Positions 34,969 through 44,191 of a stretch of 64,000 nucleotides of DNA are shown here, in pieces (the first letter of the stretch is position 1; each line of letters opens with the position of its first letter). A program made the translations under genes and the position numbers. The stretch covers positions 62,001-126,000 of the forward strand of contig JAHHHP010000006.1 of the NCBI GenBank assembly GCA_019359275.1, read 5' to 3'. The stretch is from Myxacorys chilensis ATA2-1-KO14 (GTDB taxonomy: Bacteria > Cyanobacteriota > Cyanobacteriia > Leptolyngbyales > Leptolyngbyaceae). A model generated the notes under the pieces. The model did not search any database, was not told the DNA's origin, and saw only the letters and a program-made list of their open reading frames with translations.

Positions 34969-35430
34969 ATGACTTACGCAACCGATCAAGACACAACCCA
35001 AGCGTTGGAGCAATTTCGTCAATACGATGTCGATACGCAACTCGCATTGCTGTGGTTCGGTTATTTAGATATCAAAGATGATCTATCTCCTGACCCTGCT
35101 CACAGCGCTGATGTCGCGGCTCACGCCTACTGCGATCGCATTCGTGAACTCCCTAAAGAGCAACAGTTGCAAGCGCAGCAAGACATTCTTAGTGGTGCAA
35201 GCAGCGAATGGGGACGTGAATATACTTCCCTCAGTTCGAGTGGCAGACTAGAAGTTTGGCTGCTGTTAGGACAAGGAATGGAAGATGGCTCAATCATCCA
35301 AGTGCCTTCTGACTACCAGTTGCCCAGCGAAACCAACAAGTTTACGGAAGCTATTGCTAAGCTGTCGTTTGAGCAACGGATCAACTTCATGAGAAGCGCC
35401 GTCATGGAAATGGGTGCTCCAGCAGGATAA
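34969..35430 (+). CDS. Helical carotenoid protein (OCP N-domain homologue)
   Basis: 153 residues from ATG 34969 with GGAGG 6 bases upstream. All-helical carotenoid-binding domain, matching the N-terminal domain of orange carotenoid protein. It has LALLWFGYLD (carotenoid-contact Trp41 and Tyr44 positions of OCP), VWLLLGQGMEDG (Trp110 position) and FMRSAVMEMG (Arg155 position). There is no C-terminal sensor domain, so this is a standalone HCP, expected to bind a keto-carotenoid and quench singlet oxygen or, in some clades, phycobilisome energy. No CTDH partner is adjacent. Confidence 0.92.
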   Translation: MTYATDQDTTQALEQFRQYDVDTQLALLWFGYLDIKDDLSPDPAHSADVAAHAYCDRIRELPKEQQLQAQQDILSGASSEWGREYTSLSSSGRLEVWLLLGQGMEDGSIIQVPSDYQLPSETNKFTEAIAKLSFEQRINFMRSAVMEMGAPAG

Positions 35431-35481
35431 TAGAGTAATGATTTAATAGATCATTAGATCAAGATCATTAGATGAGCGTAG

Positions 35482-35530
35482 GGCGGGGTTGTTCAGTTGT
35501 CTGTATATGACACCGAACAACCCCGCCTTT
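35482..35530 (+). terminator. Terminator of the HCP gene
   Basis: Perfect 13-bp GC-rich stem (GGCGGGGTTGTTC / GAACAACCCCGCC) followed by TTT. It also lies downstream of the convergent YbjN-type gene. Confidence 0.8.
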
Positions 35531-35533
35531 GTG

Positions 35534-35992
35534 CTATTTCATACCAAATTCAGATTGCAGTAATTCATCATTGTCATCTGCGATCGTTGCGACGACGGTA
35601 ATCAAGCGCGAAACTTCACCCGGCGATAGTTCTGCAACGGTTCGACTCGACAGCACAACAATTTGATCGTTAAAGATCCCAAAACACGCTTCAAAAGTAC
35701 TCATCCAGTTCATCTCTAGCAGTTTTTTCATTAACTGCGGTTCGTTCTGAGCAGGCAGAGCCAATACCGTAGACCAAACGGTGAACGTGTCTTCATCCGT
35801 CTCGCCTGTAAGTTGAACAAACACCTCAACGCTGCCGTATTTAAACTTCCAGAGGTGTCCGCCCTCGGTTTGGTTCACCATGGCGCTATCGCTCTGATCG
35901 AGGCTATCGATCACAGTTTCGATCACCTCAATGACGTTCAATTCGCTTGATGATGATTCGGTCATGTCTGGATCAGATTGATAGTTCACCAT
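35534..35992 (-). CDS. YbjN-domain protein
   Basis: 152 residues (ATG at 35965 is an alternative start). An alpha/beta fold of the YbjN / type III chaperone-like superfamily is suggested by the order helix (VIEVIETVIDSL), three strands (HLWKFKYGSVEVFVQL..., TFTVWSTVLAL), LMKKLLEMNWMSTFEACFGIFNDQIVVLS, and a C-terminal helix. Proteins of this fold are thought to bind and stabilise partners; the partner is unknown. It is tail to tail with the HCP gene. Confidence 0.7.
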   Translation of the reverse strand: MVNYQSDPDMTESSSSELNVIEVIETVIDSLDQSDSAMVNQTEGGHLWKFKYGSVEVFVQLTGETDEDTFTVWSTVLALPAQNEPQLMKKLLEMNWMSTFEACFGIFNDQIVVLSSRTVAELSPGEVSRLITVVATIADDNDELLQSEFGMK

Positions 35993-36301
35993 AAGTACGC
36001 TTGTTTATATGTTGTCTACAGTGGGGACTGAGCGGGGACTGAGATTTACGGTAGCGCTTCTTTTAGCGGTGACAGCTCAGCCCACTTCTCTTCATCTTTG
36101 TAGCAAAGAATGGAGAGTTTGAATTCAAAATTTATATTTTTGACATCGCAAAATATAAATCTGACTGCTGACAGAATTTCCTTTGAGTGGAATGATCCCC
36201 CTGATAGATGAGGCTAATAGAGGCAGTGCGCAATAGTTTTTGAGAGTCATGGGCTAGCAAAGCTATTGACTCAACTAAAAGACACTCTATAGGAGATTTG
36301 T
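35993..36301. other. Intergenic region
   Basis: About 300 bases between the divergent YbjN-type and DUF2267-like genes. It contains GGGGACTGAG twice near 36025-36045. An AGGAG ribosome binding site precedes the ATG at 36302. Nothing else is recognised. Confidence 0.45.
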
Positions 36302-37183
36302 ATGCCGATTTCCATTCGTGATGATGTCGTGTACATCATGCTGAAGCGCATCGACGAGAGCGATCGCGGTCCTGGAGCTGATCCAGTCAAATTTACTGAA
36401 GGTGACTTTGCGAGCATTGAACTGACACCAGCCCAGTTTTTGGGACATCTAGATTTCTTAAATCAGCGTCAATATATTAATGCTGAATTCTCGGGGAACG
36501 CCTACGCTAACCAAGATGACGTGCCCGATGTGGTCAATGCCGAACGGTCTGGATTCCGAATTGCGAATACCTATGGTGCGCCCGATGGCCCGTTGCCCCA
36601 TTTGATTGAGTTTAAAAAAGCAGAATTGACTGAGAGGGGGCGGGAGATGCTGGCAGATATGATTGCCAATCCGCCAAAAGCACTAATGAAGAAGAAGGGC
36701 GAGGCGACCCCAATCCCAACGAAAGATACGCCGTTCTTAGAGAAAATCAAGATCAAGGCGGAACTCTCTGACTTGTATGATGCAAGAGACCTGACCGAGG
36801 TCGTGTTCCGCACGATGCGTGACATGATGACGAACGAGGCCGTAGACAAGGTTTCTGAAGAATTACACGTGCCGATCGAGGAAGGCACCGACGATAAGAC
36901 GCTTTACACAGCCACTCCGCTGGCGACTGAAGTTTCCGATTTGTGGGAAGACACCAATCCAATTGTTCACTTCCTAAGCCGCGTGCGTCCGCCGTTGAAA
37001 ATCAAGGCAGATACGTTCCTGTTCCGGGTTCGTCAAGAAGGAGGATTATCTCGCGCTATTCCTCCAGAGGAAGTAGTGGCGGCGGTGTTCTCAGCCACCA
37101 AAGAGGAACTTTCTCAAGAGCGAGTTCAGGAAATTGCAGGCTTTCTTCCCGATGAAATTCGGCACATTTGGGAAACCGCGTAA
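36302..37183 (+). CDS. DUF2267-like two-lobed protein
   Basis: 293 residues, soluble. Residues 1-110 are a domain I do not recognise (SIRDDVVYIMLKRI...LGHLDFLNQRQYI). Residues about 155-220 (DLTEVVFRTMRDMMTNEAVDKVSEEL ... LWEDTNPI) and about 225-293 (PPEEVVAAVFSATKEELSQERVQEIAGFLPDEIRHIW) are two copies of a helical unit typical of DUF2267. The function of that family is unknown. Confidence 0.72.
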   Translation: MPISIRDDVVYIMLKRIDESDRGPGADPVKFTEGDFASIELTPAQFLGHLDFLNQRQYINAEFSGNAYANQDDVPDVVNAERSGFRIANTYGAPDGPLPHLIEFKKAELTERGREMLADMIANPPKALMKKKGEATPIPTKDTPFLEKIKIKAELSDLYDARDLTEVVFRTMRDMMTNEAVDKVSEELHVPIEEGTDDKTLYTATPLATEVSDLWEDTNPIVHFLSRVRPPLKIKADTFLFRVRQEGGLSRAIPPEEVVAAVFSATKEELSQERVQEIAGFLPDEIRHIWETA

Positions 37184-37226
37184 AGCGGGTGCAGACCGTT
37201 TGTAAGTCTCAGTTTGTAAGTTCCAT

Positions 37227-37301
37227 TGGCAACGGATTTTTTTAGCAGATGTAGCAGATGAGTAGAGCCATTCATCTCGTCTGCTCTAGAATTTGTTGCC
37301 A
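37227..37301 (+). terminator. Nested hairpin after DUF2267-like gene
   Basis: AGCAGATGAG / CTCGTCTGCT (37253-37285, one wobble) sits inside an outer TGGCAAC / GTTGCCA pair. A plausible composite terminator with a modest T-tract. Confidence 0.45.
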
Positions 37302-37420
37302 GTTTAAAGAGCAGTAGGGGTTACACCAGATTGCCCCATCCCTGAATTGAGCAGATTGGGGAGCGGTTCTTGCATTGCGCTCTGCGCATCAGTGCTGTTG
37401 GAGGTGATGAGATCGCAGTT

Positions 37421-38836
37421 TTACAGCAGTTCTTGGCGCAGTCGGTAGATGATCGTGTTGGGTTCGACTTGACTGAGAATTTCGCGAATCACTGTATTTG
37501 CGCCTTGCGCTCCCCACGTGCAGCCCTGCTCTAAATAAACTTGGGCGGCTCGACCAACCGAGTAAGAACCGTATCCCGCGATTCCAGCTTGCGCGATCGC
37601 GGCTCCTGCCATTGCCGACAGACTGGTTGATCCATCTATTCCGGTAGCGAGTGCCGACGCGCTTTTGCCGAGTCCAAACACAAGTCCGCTACCGAGTTCT
37701 CCTAGTAGCAAACTGCCCGAACTAACTAAAATTGTTTGCAGCAGTTTTCCAGCTTCGTAGCGCGTCATTGGTAGACCGTATAAATCGGCGAGGGCACGAA
37801 TCATGACCACGTCCGAAATTGCGCCGCCAATGAGGTCAAGTACGGCGATCGGGTTGAGCGCGATCGCAAGGGCTTTGTAGCGTGTAAATTTCCAAATCAG
37901 CGCCTCTGCTTCACCGTCGCGGAGTTCTACAATTCGCTGTGCCATGTGCGTTTCAGCCGTTCGCGCTTGAGACAGCGCATTGAGTGCTAGGAGCGATCGC
38001 CCTTCCCGATTCAAGATCGTCAAGATTTTATACTTCAGTTGATCAATGTCGGGCGGCGGGGTTTCCCATTCAGTCGCGATCCGACCGTCGGGATATTCCA
38101 CTCGCATTTGGAGCGGTGCGGGTTCTGCCGCGACCATAACAATTTCATCAGGCGTCAGCAGTTGTTCTAACCGTTCGCTGCTGCCCGTTCTGCCACCTAG
38201 CTTTTGCAGATTGGCATACACCGCTTGACGACTTTGATCGGGATAGAGATCGATTTTGTTAAACACAATGATGATTGGCTTCTGAGCCTGCCGCAAATCG
38301 CATAGCGCTTTATATTCTGTGCGCGTGATGTCTCCAGCGACAACAAACAGAATTAAATCAGCGCGTTCTGCTACCTCTTGCGCCATCTCTGCCCGCACTT
38401 GTCCGTCTACTTCATCGAGTCCGGGAGTATCAATCAACTCAATTTGAACGTTGCCGAGTTGCTGAGGTGCGATCGCGCTCTGCTGTGACACCCATCCACC
38501 TGTAGGCGACCATCGAATCGTGCGCGGCTGCTGCGTGACTCCATTGATTGGGCCTGTTTCAAATACCTTGTCGTCCATCAGCGCATTCAGCACCGCCGAT
38601 TTTCCGCGACTGACTAAGCCGAACACCGCAATACGCACGACAAACGTATCGAGCTTATTTAAATTGTCTGAAAGTGTGTCTAGCTCGCGTTTGAGCGTGG
38701 CTTGCAAAACAGCATTTTTTGTCGATCGCAGATACTGCGAGTAGCTTGTAAATGCCTGTCGCAAGCTCCCCCGCGCCCGATTGAAATGCGTTTCTTGAGG
38801 GTTAGACCGATTGGCTTTAGAAGAGGGCTGATTCAA
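37421..38836 (-). CDS. GTPase with DUF697-type membrane-associated C-domain
   Basis: 471 residues. Era/dynamin-like G domain: G1 GLVSRGKS at 73-80, G3 DTPGL at 136-140, G4 NKID at 193-196. The C-terminal ~180 residues are hydrophobic and helical (ALNPIAVLDLIGGAISDVVMIRALADLYG), the hallmark of DUF697/YcjF-type modules. Such GTPases are widespread in cyanobacteria and probably act at membranes; their role is not established. No operon partner. Confidence 0.87.
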   Translation of the reverse strand: MNQPSSKANRSNPQETHFNRARGSLRQAFTSYSQYLRSTKNAVLQATLKRELDTLSDNLNKLDTFVVRIAVFGLVSRGKSAVLNALMDDKVFETGPINGVTQQPRTIRWSPTGGWVSQQSAIAPQQLGNVQIELIDTPGLDEVDGQVRAEMAQEVAERADLILFVVAGDITRTEYKALCDLRQAQKPIIIVFNKIDLYPDQSRQAVYANLQKLGGRTGSSERLEQLLTPDEIVMVAAEPAPLQMRVEYPDGRIATEWETPPPDIDQLKYKILTILNREGRSLLALNALSQARTAETHMAQRIVELRDGEAEALIWKFTRYKALAIALNPIAVLDLIGGAISDVVMIRALADLYGLPMTRYEAGKLLQTILVSSGSLLLGELGSGLVFGLGKSASALATGIDGSTSLSAMAGAAIAQAGIAGYGSYSVGRAAQVYLEQGCTWGAQGANTVIREILSQVEPNTIIYRLRQELL

Positions 38837-39597
38837 GGCTTAACATGAGAACGAATGCACTGCATATCTCTATTCTCATCTAAAATGCTTCAATTTACCG
38901 CTCTATCAGTTGGCGCACCTTTGCGATATGAAGTTGAATGGTGAGACTCGTACCAGTTCTGAATTAAGAACGTAGATTTCACAGGCGCTATTCTTGCACC
39001 GACTCTTACACCGACTAAACCCGCGATCGCGGCTTCTTCATTCGGCTTTGCTGAATCTAGCTATGAATTGTCCCAATTCCCTTTCACCAGTCTTCACAAA
39101 GCAGTCGAACCTAGGGGATAGAGAAGCACAGAGCTTACCATTACTTCGTTTTGACGGGTCGATTCATTCTGTTAGTAGGTCAATTCATTCTGTTGGCGAG
39201 TCAATTCGTTCTGTTGGCGGGTCAATTCATTCTATTGGCGGGTCAATTCATTCTATTGGCGAGTCGATTCATTCTGTTGACGGGTCAATTTGTTCTCTCG
39301 ATGAGCCAATTCATTCTGTTGATAGGTCAATTCATTCTATTGGCGGGTCAATTCGGCCTCTCAAGCGATCAGTTCGTGCGATCGAGGAGGTGAGATGATT
39401 GGTTCCCTTCAGCATCTCTGTGCAATCCCGATGGTTTAGGGAATTGATATTGTTTAGATCAAGGCACATCATCGATTCATACCCGGACTCAGCCACGCCC
39501 TTCATTCATCTTGAGCATTGGAGAGGCGCAAGGGTTGCTCATGTTCAGAATTCTCCGACTGCGCTACAACTGAGTTTGTAGTCGTTGAAGATGTGCC
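38837..39597. other. Long intergenic region with minisatellite
   Basis: About 760 bases between divergent genes. The 21-bp array at 39156-39386 occupies the middle. Frames through it are open only because the repeat lacks stops. Neither a ribosome binding site nor a family signature supports a gene. Confidence 0.5.
39156..39386. repeat. 21-bp minisatellite, about 11 copies
   Basis: Head-to-tail units of exactly 21 bp with consensus GGGTCAATTCATTCTRTTGGC. The first nine are well conserved and the last two degenerate. The number is not reduced by indels: every unit is 21 bases. Confidence 0.92.
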
Positions 39598-41673
39598 ATG
39601 ACGAATTCTGCTGGGTCACTGCGTTATCCTGTCACCCGTACCGCCGACCAAACCGACACCTATCACGAAACCTCGGTTGCAGATCCCTATCGGTGGCTTG
39701 AAGACCCAGATTCAGACGAAAGCCAAGCTTGGATCGAGGCACAAAATCAATTGACGTTTGGCTATTTGCAGAATCTTTCGGAGCGATCGCAGATCCAACA
39801 ACGTCTCACCCAACTATGGGACTATGAAAAGTACGGCATTCCGTTTAAGCAGGGCAAGCGCTATTTCTATTTCAAAAATGACGGCTTGCAAAATCAAAGC
39901 GTCCTCTACACGCTGACTTCATTAGACGATGAACCGAAAGTTTTACTCGATCCAAACAAACTATCAGACGATGGAACCGTTGCCCTATCTGGATTTGCCA
40001 TTAGTGAAGATGGGCAACAGATGGCGTATGGTCTATCGACGTCTGGATCAGACTGGCAAGAATGGTTTATTCGCAACATCGAAACAGGAGACGACAGCCG
40101 CGAGTCGGGTCATGCAAAAGACGGCTTGAAATGGATTAAATTTTCTGGTGCATCCTGGACACATGATGGTCAAGGCTTTTTCTACTCGCGCTACGACGAA
40201 CCCAACGCCGCCACCAAGCTAGAAGATACAAACTATTTTCAGAAGCTCTACTACCACCGCTTAGGCACAGAGCAATCTGAAGATCTGCTGATTTACGAAC
40301 GGTCTGACCACAAAGAATGGGGTTTTAGCGGCGGGGTCACTGAAGATGGGCTTTATCTCATCGTCTCGGTGTGGCTGGGCACAGATTCCCGCAACCTAGT
40401 GTTTTACAAAGAGCTGTCTGTCCCAGAGGCTCCGGTTGTTGAACTGATCAACACGTTTGAAGCGGAGTTCAGCTTTATTGATAATGATGGCAGTGTGTTT
40501 TGGTTTCAAACTGATTTGGATGCACCGCGAGGACGCGCGATCGCAATTCCAACAACCACTCCCGATCGTACTCATTGGCAAGAAATCATTCCTCAAGCGG
40601 CTGAAACCCTGCAAGGCATTAGCGTTCTTAACCATCAGTTCGTCGCTTCTTACCTCAAAGATGCCCGCAGTCAAATCAAAATCTTTGACCTCAACGGCGC
40701 ATTCGTGCGAGAAGTCGAACTACCCGGCATTGGCTCTGTCGGGGGATTTGATGGAAAACGCGAGGATACAGAAACCTTTTATAGTTTCACGAGTTTCACT
40801 ACGCCAAACACGATCTATCGCTACAACTTAGAGACCGGGGAAAGCACTGTCTTTCGTCAGCCGCAAGTAGATTTCAATCCGGATGATTACGAAACTCAGC
40901 AAGTCTTCTACAGCAGCAAAGACGGCACGCAGATTCCTATGTTTATCACCCACAAAAAGGGACTGGTGCTAGACGGAAGCAATCCCACCTGTCTCTATGC
41001 CTATGGCGGCTTTAACATTCCTCTGACGCCAAGCTTTTCGGTTGGCAATCTCGTCTGGATGGAACTAGGCGGCATCTATGCGGTCGCTAACTTACGCGGT
41101 GGCGGCGAGTATGGCGAAGAATGGCATCAGGCGGGCACAAAGCTCAAAAAACAGAATGTGTTTGATGACTTTATTGCGGCTGCAGAATGGCTGATCCAAA
41201 ACAACTATACGTCTTCTGCTAAACTCGCGATCGCAGGTGGCAGTAATGGCGGTTTGCTCGTAGGCGCGTGCATGACGCAACGTCCTGACTTATTTGGAGC
41301 CGCCCTACCCGCTGTGGGCGTGATGGATATGTTGCGCTTTCACAAGTTTACAATTGGCTGGGCGTGGATGTCTGAGTATGGTTCGCCGGAAGACCCAGAG
41401 GAATTCAAGGCACTGTACGCCTATTCTCCACTGCACAATTTAAAGTCTGCTAATTATCCGGCGACGCTGATCACGACGGCAGATCATGACGATCGCGTTG
41501 TTCCTGCCCACAGCTTTAAATTTGCGGCGGCATTACAAACGGCGCACACCGGAACGAATCCTGTTCTAATTCGGATTGAGACGAAAGCGGGACATGGTGC
41601 AGGCAAACCGACAGCAAAGGTAATCGAAGAAATTGCTGATAAATGGGCGTTTTTGAGAGAAACCCTGGGGTGA
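39598..41673 (+). CDS. Prolyl oligopeptidase (S9A)
   Basis: 691-residue serine peptidase that cleaves after proline in short peptides. An N-terminal seven-bladed propeller (about 75-430) precedes the alpha/beta-hydrolase domain. Catalytic Ser549 lies in GGSNGG, Asp in DHDDRV (629-634), His666 in GHGAGKPT. The starting segment DPYRWLEDPDSDESQAWIEAQN is diagnostic. There is no signal peptide, so it is cytosolic. Confidence 0.96.
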   Translation: MTNSAGSLRYPVTRTADQTDTYHETSVADPYRWLEDPDSDESQAWIEAQNQLTFGYLQNLSERSQIQQRLTQLWDYEKYGIPFKQGKRYFYFKNDGLQNQSVLYTLTSLDDEPKVLLDPNKLSDDGTVALSGFAISEDGQQMAYGLSTSGSDWQEWFIRNIETGDDSRESGHAKDGLKWIKFSGASWTHDGQGFFYSRYDEPNAATKLEDTNYFQKLYYHRLGTEQSEDLLIYERSDHKEWGFSGGVTEDGLYLIVSVWLGTDSRNLVFYKELSVPEAPVVELINTFEAEFSFIDNDGSVFWFQTDLDAPRGRAIAIPTTTPDRTHWQEIIPQAAETLQGISVLNHQFVASYLKDARSQIKIFDLNGAFVREVELPGIGSVGGFDGKREDTETFYSFTSFTTPNTIYRYNLETGESTVFRQPQVDFNPDDYETQQVFYSSKDGTQIPMFITHKKGLVLDGSNPTCLYAYGGFNIPLTPSFSVGNLVWMELGGIYAVANLRGGGEYGEEWHQAGTKLKKQNVFDDFIAAAEWLIQNNYTSSAKLAIAGGSNGGLLVGACMTQRPDLFGAALPAVGVMDMLRFHKFTIGWAWMSEYGSPEDPEEFKALYAYSPLHNLKSANYPATLITTADHDDRVVPAHSFKFAAALQTAHTGTNPVLIRIETKAGHGAGKPTAKVIEEIADKWAFLRETLG

Positions 41674-41999
41674 TTTATTAAGGACAAGCGTCTGAGTTGA
41701 TCCAGCATTTTGAAATGCTAGAGTCGGATCACTACAACCGCCTAGCCCTGATAACACGGTTCAAAACAATCCAGTTGTAGGTAGAACATACTCACACAAA
41801 TTGTGTCTGGATAAGTGTAATGAGCGCGATCGTAGCCATGCGATCGCGCTCATTCAGTGCAACGTTGGCGCTATCTCAAGCAACCGCAAGAAGTCACTAG
41901 GAGTTGCACTCTTTGTTAATCGCGGGCAACATCTTGTTCAACTTGATGCCGAAATCAGTAGAATCCTCTGTAGTAGCCGGAGAGGAAGCATTACCCGCT
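41674..41999. other. Intergenic region with HIP1 hairpin
   Basis: About 325 bases. The main feature is the perfect hairpin at 41819-41854. The frame of the next gene is open upstream to 41904, but that extension lacks acyltransferase similarity. Confidence 0.45.
41819..41854. repeat. Perfect 14-bp inverted repeat containing CGATCG
   Basis: AATGAGCGCGATCG / CGATCGCGCTCATT with an 8-base loop. It could terminate the peptidase transcript, but it has no T-tract and lies about 145 bases after the stop. Confidence 0.65.
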
Positions 42000-43178
42000 A
42001 TGAAGAGTATTCCTGAAAGACGCTATGACCTCGATTGGCTCAGAGTACTGGCAGTGCTGCTCCTGATTTATTTCCACACCGCCACCATTTTTTATCGGGG
42101 CAACTTGGGAGAATTTTATGTGACAAATGCCGTGCCGAGTCCGGCATTGGGAGTCTTTGTCTCGTTTGTGCATCAGTGGCATATGCCAATGTTCTTCTTT
42201 CTATCGGGAGCCGCCGCTTGGTTTTCTCTAGAAACTCGTACAGCGAGCCAGTATGCAGGGGAGCGATTCCGGCGATTGTTTATTCCTTTTGTATTTGGCA
42301 CGCTGGTTTTGGTTCCTCCCCAGGTTTACTACCGATTGTTGAATACACGCGAATATAAGACTTCTTACCTCCAGTTTTATCCGCAGTTTTTTAATGGCAT
42401 TCGCCCAACTGGAAATTTTGAATGGGCACATCTGTGGTTTATTGTTTATCTTTTTGTGTTTTCGCTCATTGCCCTTCCCATTTTTATTTATTTGAAGCAG
42501 CAATCTACACAGCGTTGGTACACCTCAATTGCAACCAGGCTAGAACAATCAGGTGCGATCGCTTATCCTGCGTTGCCTCTAGCGTTGATTGAAGGACTGC
42601 TTCGCCCTAGATGGATTGGCTTTCAGAATCTCTACGATGATTGGGCAAATGTTTTGCTCTATCTTACTTACTTTGGGTATGGCTACATTTTTTGCAGCGA
42701 TCGCCGATTCGGGCATATTATCGATCGACAGCGAGTATGGATCAGGGGGATTGCGATCGCTAGCATGTCGATTCTGGTTGGATTGTGGATCACCGACACG
42801 GTTCCAGACCGAAGCTATTCCCCTGCTTATATGAGCTACCAAGTATTTCGGGGCTTCACTTCCTGGTGTTGGGTGCTGCTGCTGCTGAGTCTAGCGCGAT
42901 CGCACCTAAACGTTAAGACTCGGCTGCTGCAATACGCGAACGAAGCATCCTACCCGTTCTACATCCTTCATCAGACGGTGGTTGTCATGATTGGATTTTA
43001 TGTTGTGCAGTGGAATGCAGGAATCTTGGAGAAGTTTATCGTCATCAGTACAGGTTCGCTTATAGGAACGCTCGGCTTGTATGAGGGATTGGTTCGGCGC
43101 ATCAATTTCACAAGATTCTGTCTTGGACTGAAGCCTATTCAGCCGCAGAAAACAACTGATCAACCTATTCAAAAGTAA
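42000..43178 (+). CDS. Acyltransferase 3 family membrane protein
   Basis: 392 residues from ATG 42000 (AGAGGAAG upstream; the frame is open to 41904). About ten transmembrane helices. The family start YDLDWLRVLAVLLLIYFHTA carries the conserved active-site histidine, and HMPMFFFLSGAAAWFSL and the RRLFIPFVFGTLVLVPPQ loop are typical. These enzymes O-acylate carbohydrates or lipids at the membrane. The substrate cannot be read from the sequence, and the gene is isolated. Confidence 0.9.
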   Translation: MKSIPERRYDLDWLRVLAVLLLIYFHTATIFYRGNLGEFYVTNAVPSPALGVFVSFVHQWHMPMFFFLSGAAAWFSLETRTASQYAGERFRRLFIPFVFGTLVLVPPQVYYRLLNTREYKTSYLQFYPQFFNGIRPTGNFEWAHLWFIVYLFVFSLIALPIFIYLKQQSTQRWYTSIATRLEQSGAIAYPALPLALIEGLLRPRWIGFQNLYDDWANVLLYLTYFGYGYIFCSDRRFGHIIDRQRVWIRGIAIASMSILVGLWITDTVPDRSYSPAYMSYQVFRGFTSWCWVLLLLSLARSHLNVKTRLLQYANEASYPFYILHQTVVVMIGFYVVQWNAGILEKFIVISTGSLIGTLGLYEGLVRRINFTRFCLGLKPIQPQKTTDQPIQK

Positions 43179-43351
43179 ACAGGGTGAGAATACTTTAGAC
43201 CGGTTGCATGACGCCCGTTCATTTTAAGCTATCTAAAGAATGAGTTTGTTTAGCGCATTTTTATGCCAGAACCTCTGCCCAAGGGGCGATTTGGCTGATG
43301 AACCAGATGCAGTAGAACGTTAGAGTATAAATCTTATGGAGATTGTATTCT

Positions 43352-43792
43352 ATGAAACTGAACTATTTAACGAAAACGCTTTCGATGATGGGACGCTGGA
43401 TCGCTACAACCTTGTTCTGTGTATCCGCGATCGCATTTGTTTGGCAGGGTGCATTCTTCTCGAACACCTCAGCTTTGGCTAGTCCTGCTTCAACATTGAT
43501 TGCAAATGCAGGCAGCAAGGCTGAAGGGAAAGCAAGTGAAGTTGCTGGAGAAAACAAGAGTTTTGTCCGAGATGTGAAAAATAAAGTTCAGGACGCGGCC
43601 AAGAGCAATGCCGCTAAAGTTGATCGGGCAACTGATGATGATAGCGCTATTGCAGGCAAAGCCAAGCGAGATGCGGCTCGAATTCAGAAGAGAGCAGAGG
43701 AAGATGCGAGTCGGACTCAGGAAGCGATCGATAACAACAAGAACGTTATTGAGCGAACTGTAGAAGGTATCAAGGATGCTTTTGGTAACTAG
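43352..43792 (+). CDS. Small secreted or anchored helical protein
   Basis: 146 residues from ATG 43352 (GGAG about 10 bases upstream). A hydrophobic N-terminal segment (residues about 15-40) acts as signal or anchor. It is followed by a highly charged Lys/Asp/Ala helix with CsbD/LEA-like pattern (GSKAEGKASEVAGENK, KNKVQDAAKSNAAKVDRAT, AKRDAARIQKRAEEDASRT). Probably a stress-associated protein of envelope or thylakoid lumen; this is inference. It has its own strong terminator. Confidence 0.7.
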   Translation: MKLNYLTKTLSMMGRWIATTLFCVSAIAFVWQGAFFSNTSALASPASTLIANAGSKAEGKASEVAGENKSFVRDVKNKVQDAAKSNAAKVDRATDDDSAIAGKAKRDAARIQKRAEEDASRTQEAIDNNKNVIERTVEGIKDAFGN

Positions 43793-44191
43793 ATTGCCAC
43801 TAGTTTAAACAGTCAATGTACGTTGTTTCATCACTGCATCTACTCAAATCTGAAGAAAGGATGCGCATTGATTGACTATGATTCTACTTCCGTCAACAGA
43901 AGATAGAACGTAAAGATAAAGCTCAGCGCGATCGCACTTAAACAAGCGATCGCGCTGAGCCTTTTAATAGGCTCTAATAACAAATTTGATACGCAATTCA
44001 CTATTCACCGCTAACTCAATGCTAAACGTTAATCCATTGCCGAAAACAACAGCGTCAGTTGCAGCAGCTTAGGATGATTAGAGTTTCTGATTTTGTAACC
44101 GTTCCCTAACATGGGTCACAGTTCAGCCAGGATAGAGACATCTTTGGGCTATTGGCTCAAGCTGACTCTCAACCTCAAGAAATTTGTGACC
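43793..44191. other. Intergenic region with terminator
   Basis: About 400 bases. Apart from the HIP1-containing terminator at 43921-43965, nothing is recognised. The frame of the next gene extends upstream to 44111, but its signal peptide starts at 44192. Confidence 0.45.
43921..43965 (+). terminator. HIP1-containing terminator
   Basis: Perfect 15-bp stem GCTCAGCGCGATCGC / GCGATCGCGCTGAGC with a 10-base loop, followed by CTTTT. Each arm contains the GCGATCGC site characteristic of cyanobacterial genomes. Confidence 0.75.

Noticed and set aside
39151..39393. Short hydrophobic protein with GQFILLA heptads
   Set aside because: Open only because the 21-bp repeat lacks stops. TTG start, no ribosome binding site, no family. 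Kept as a finding on the repeat, not as a gene.
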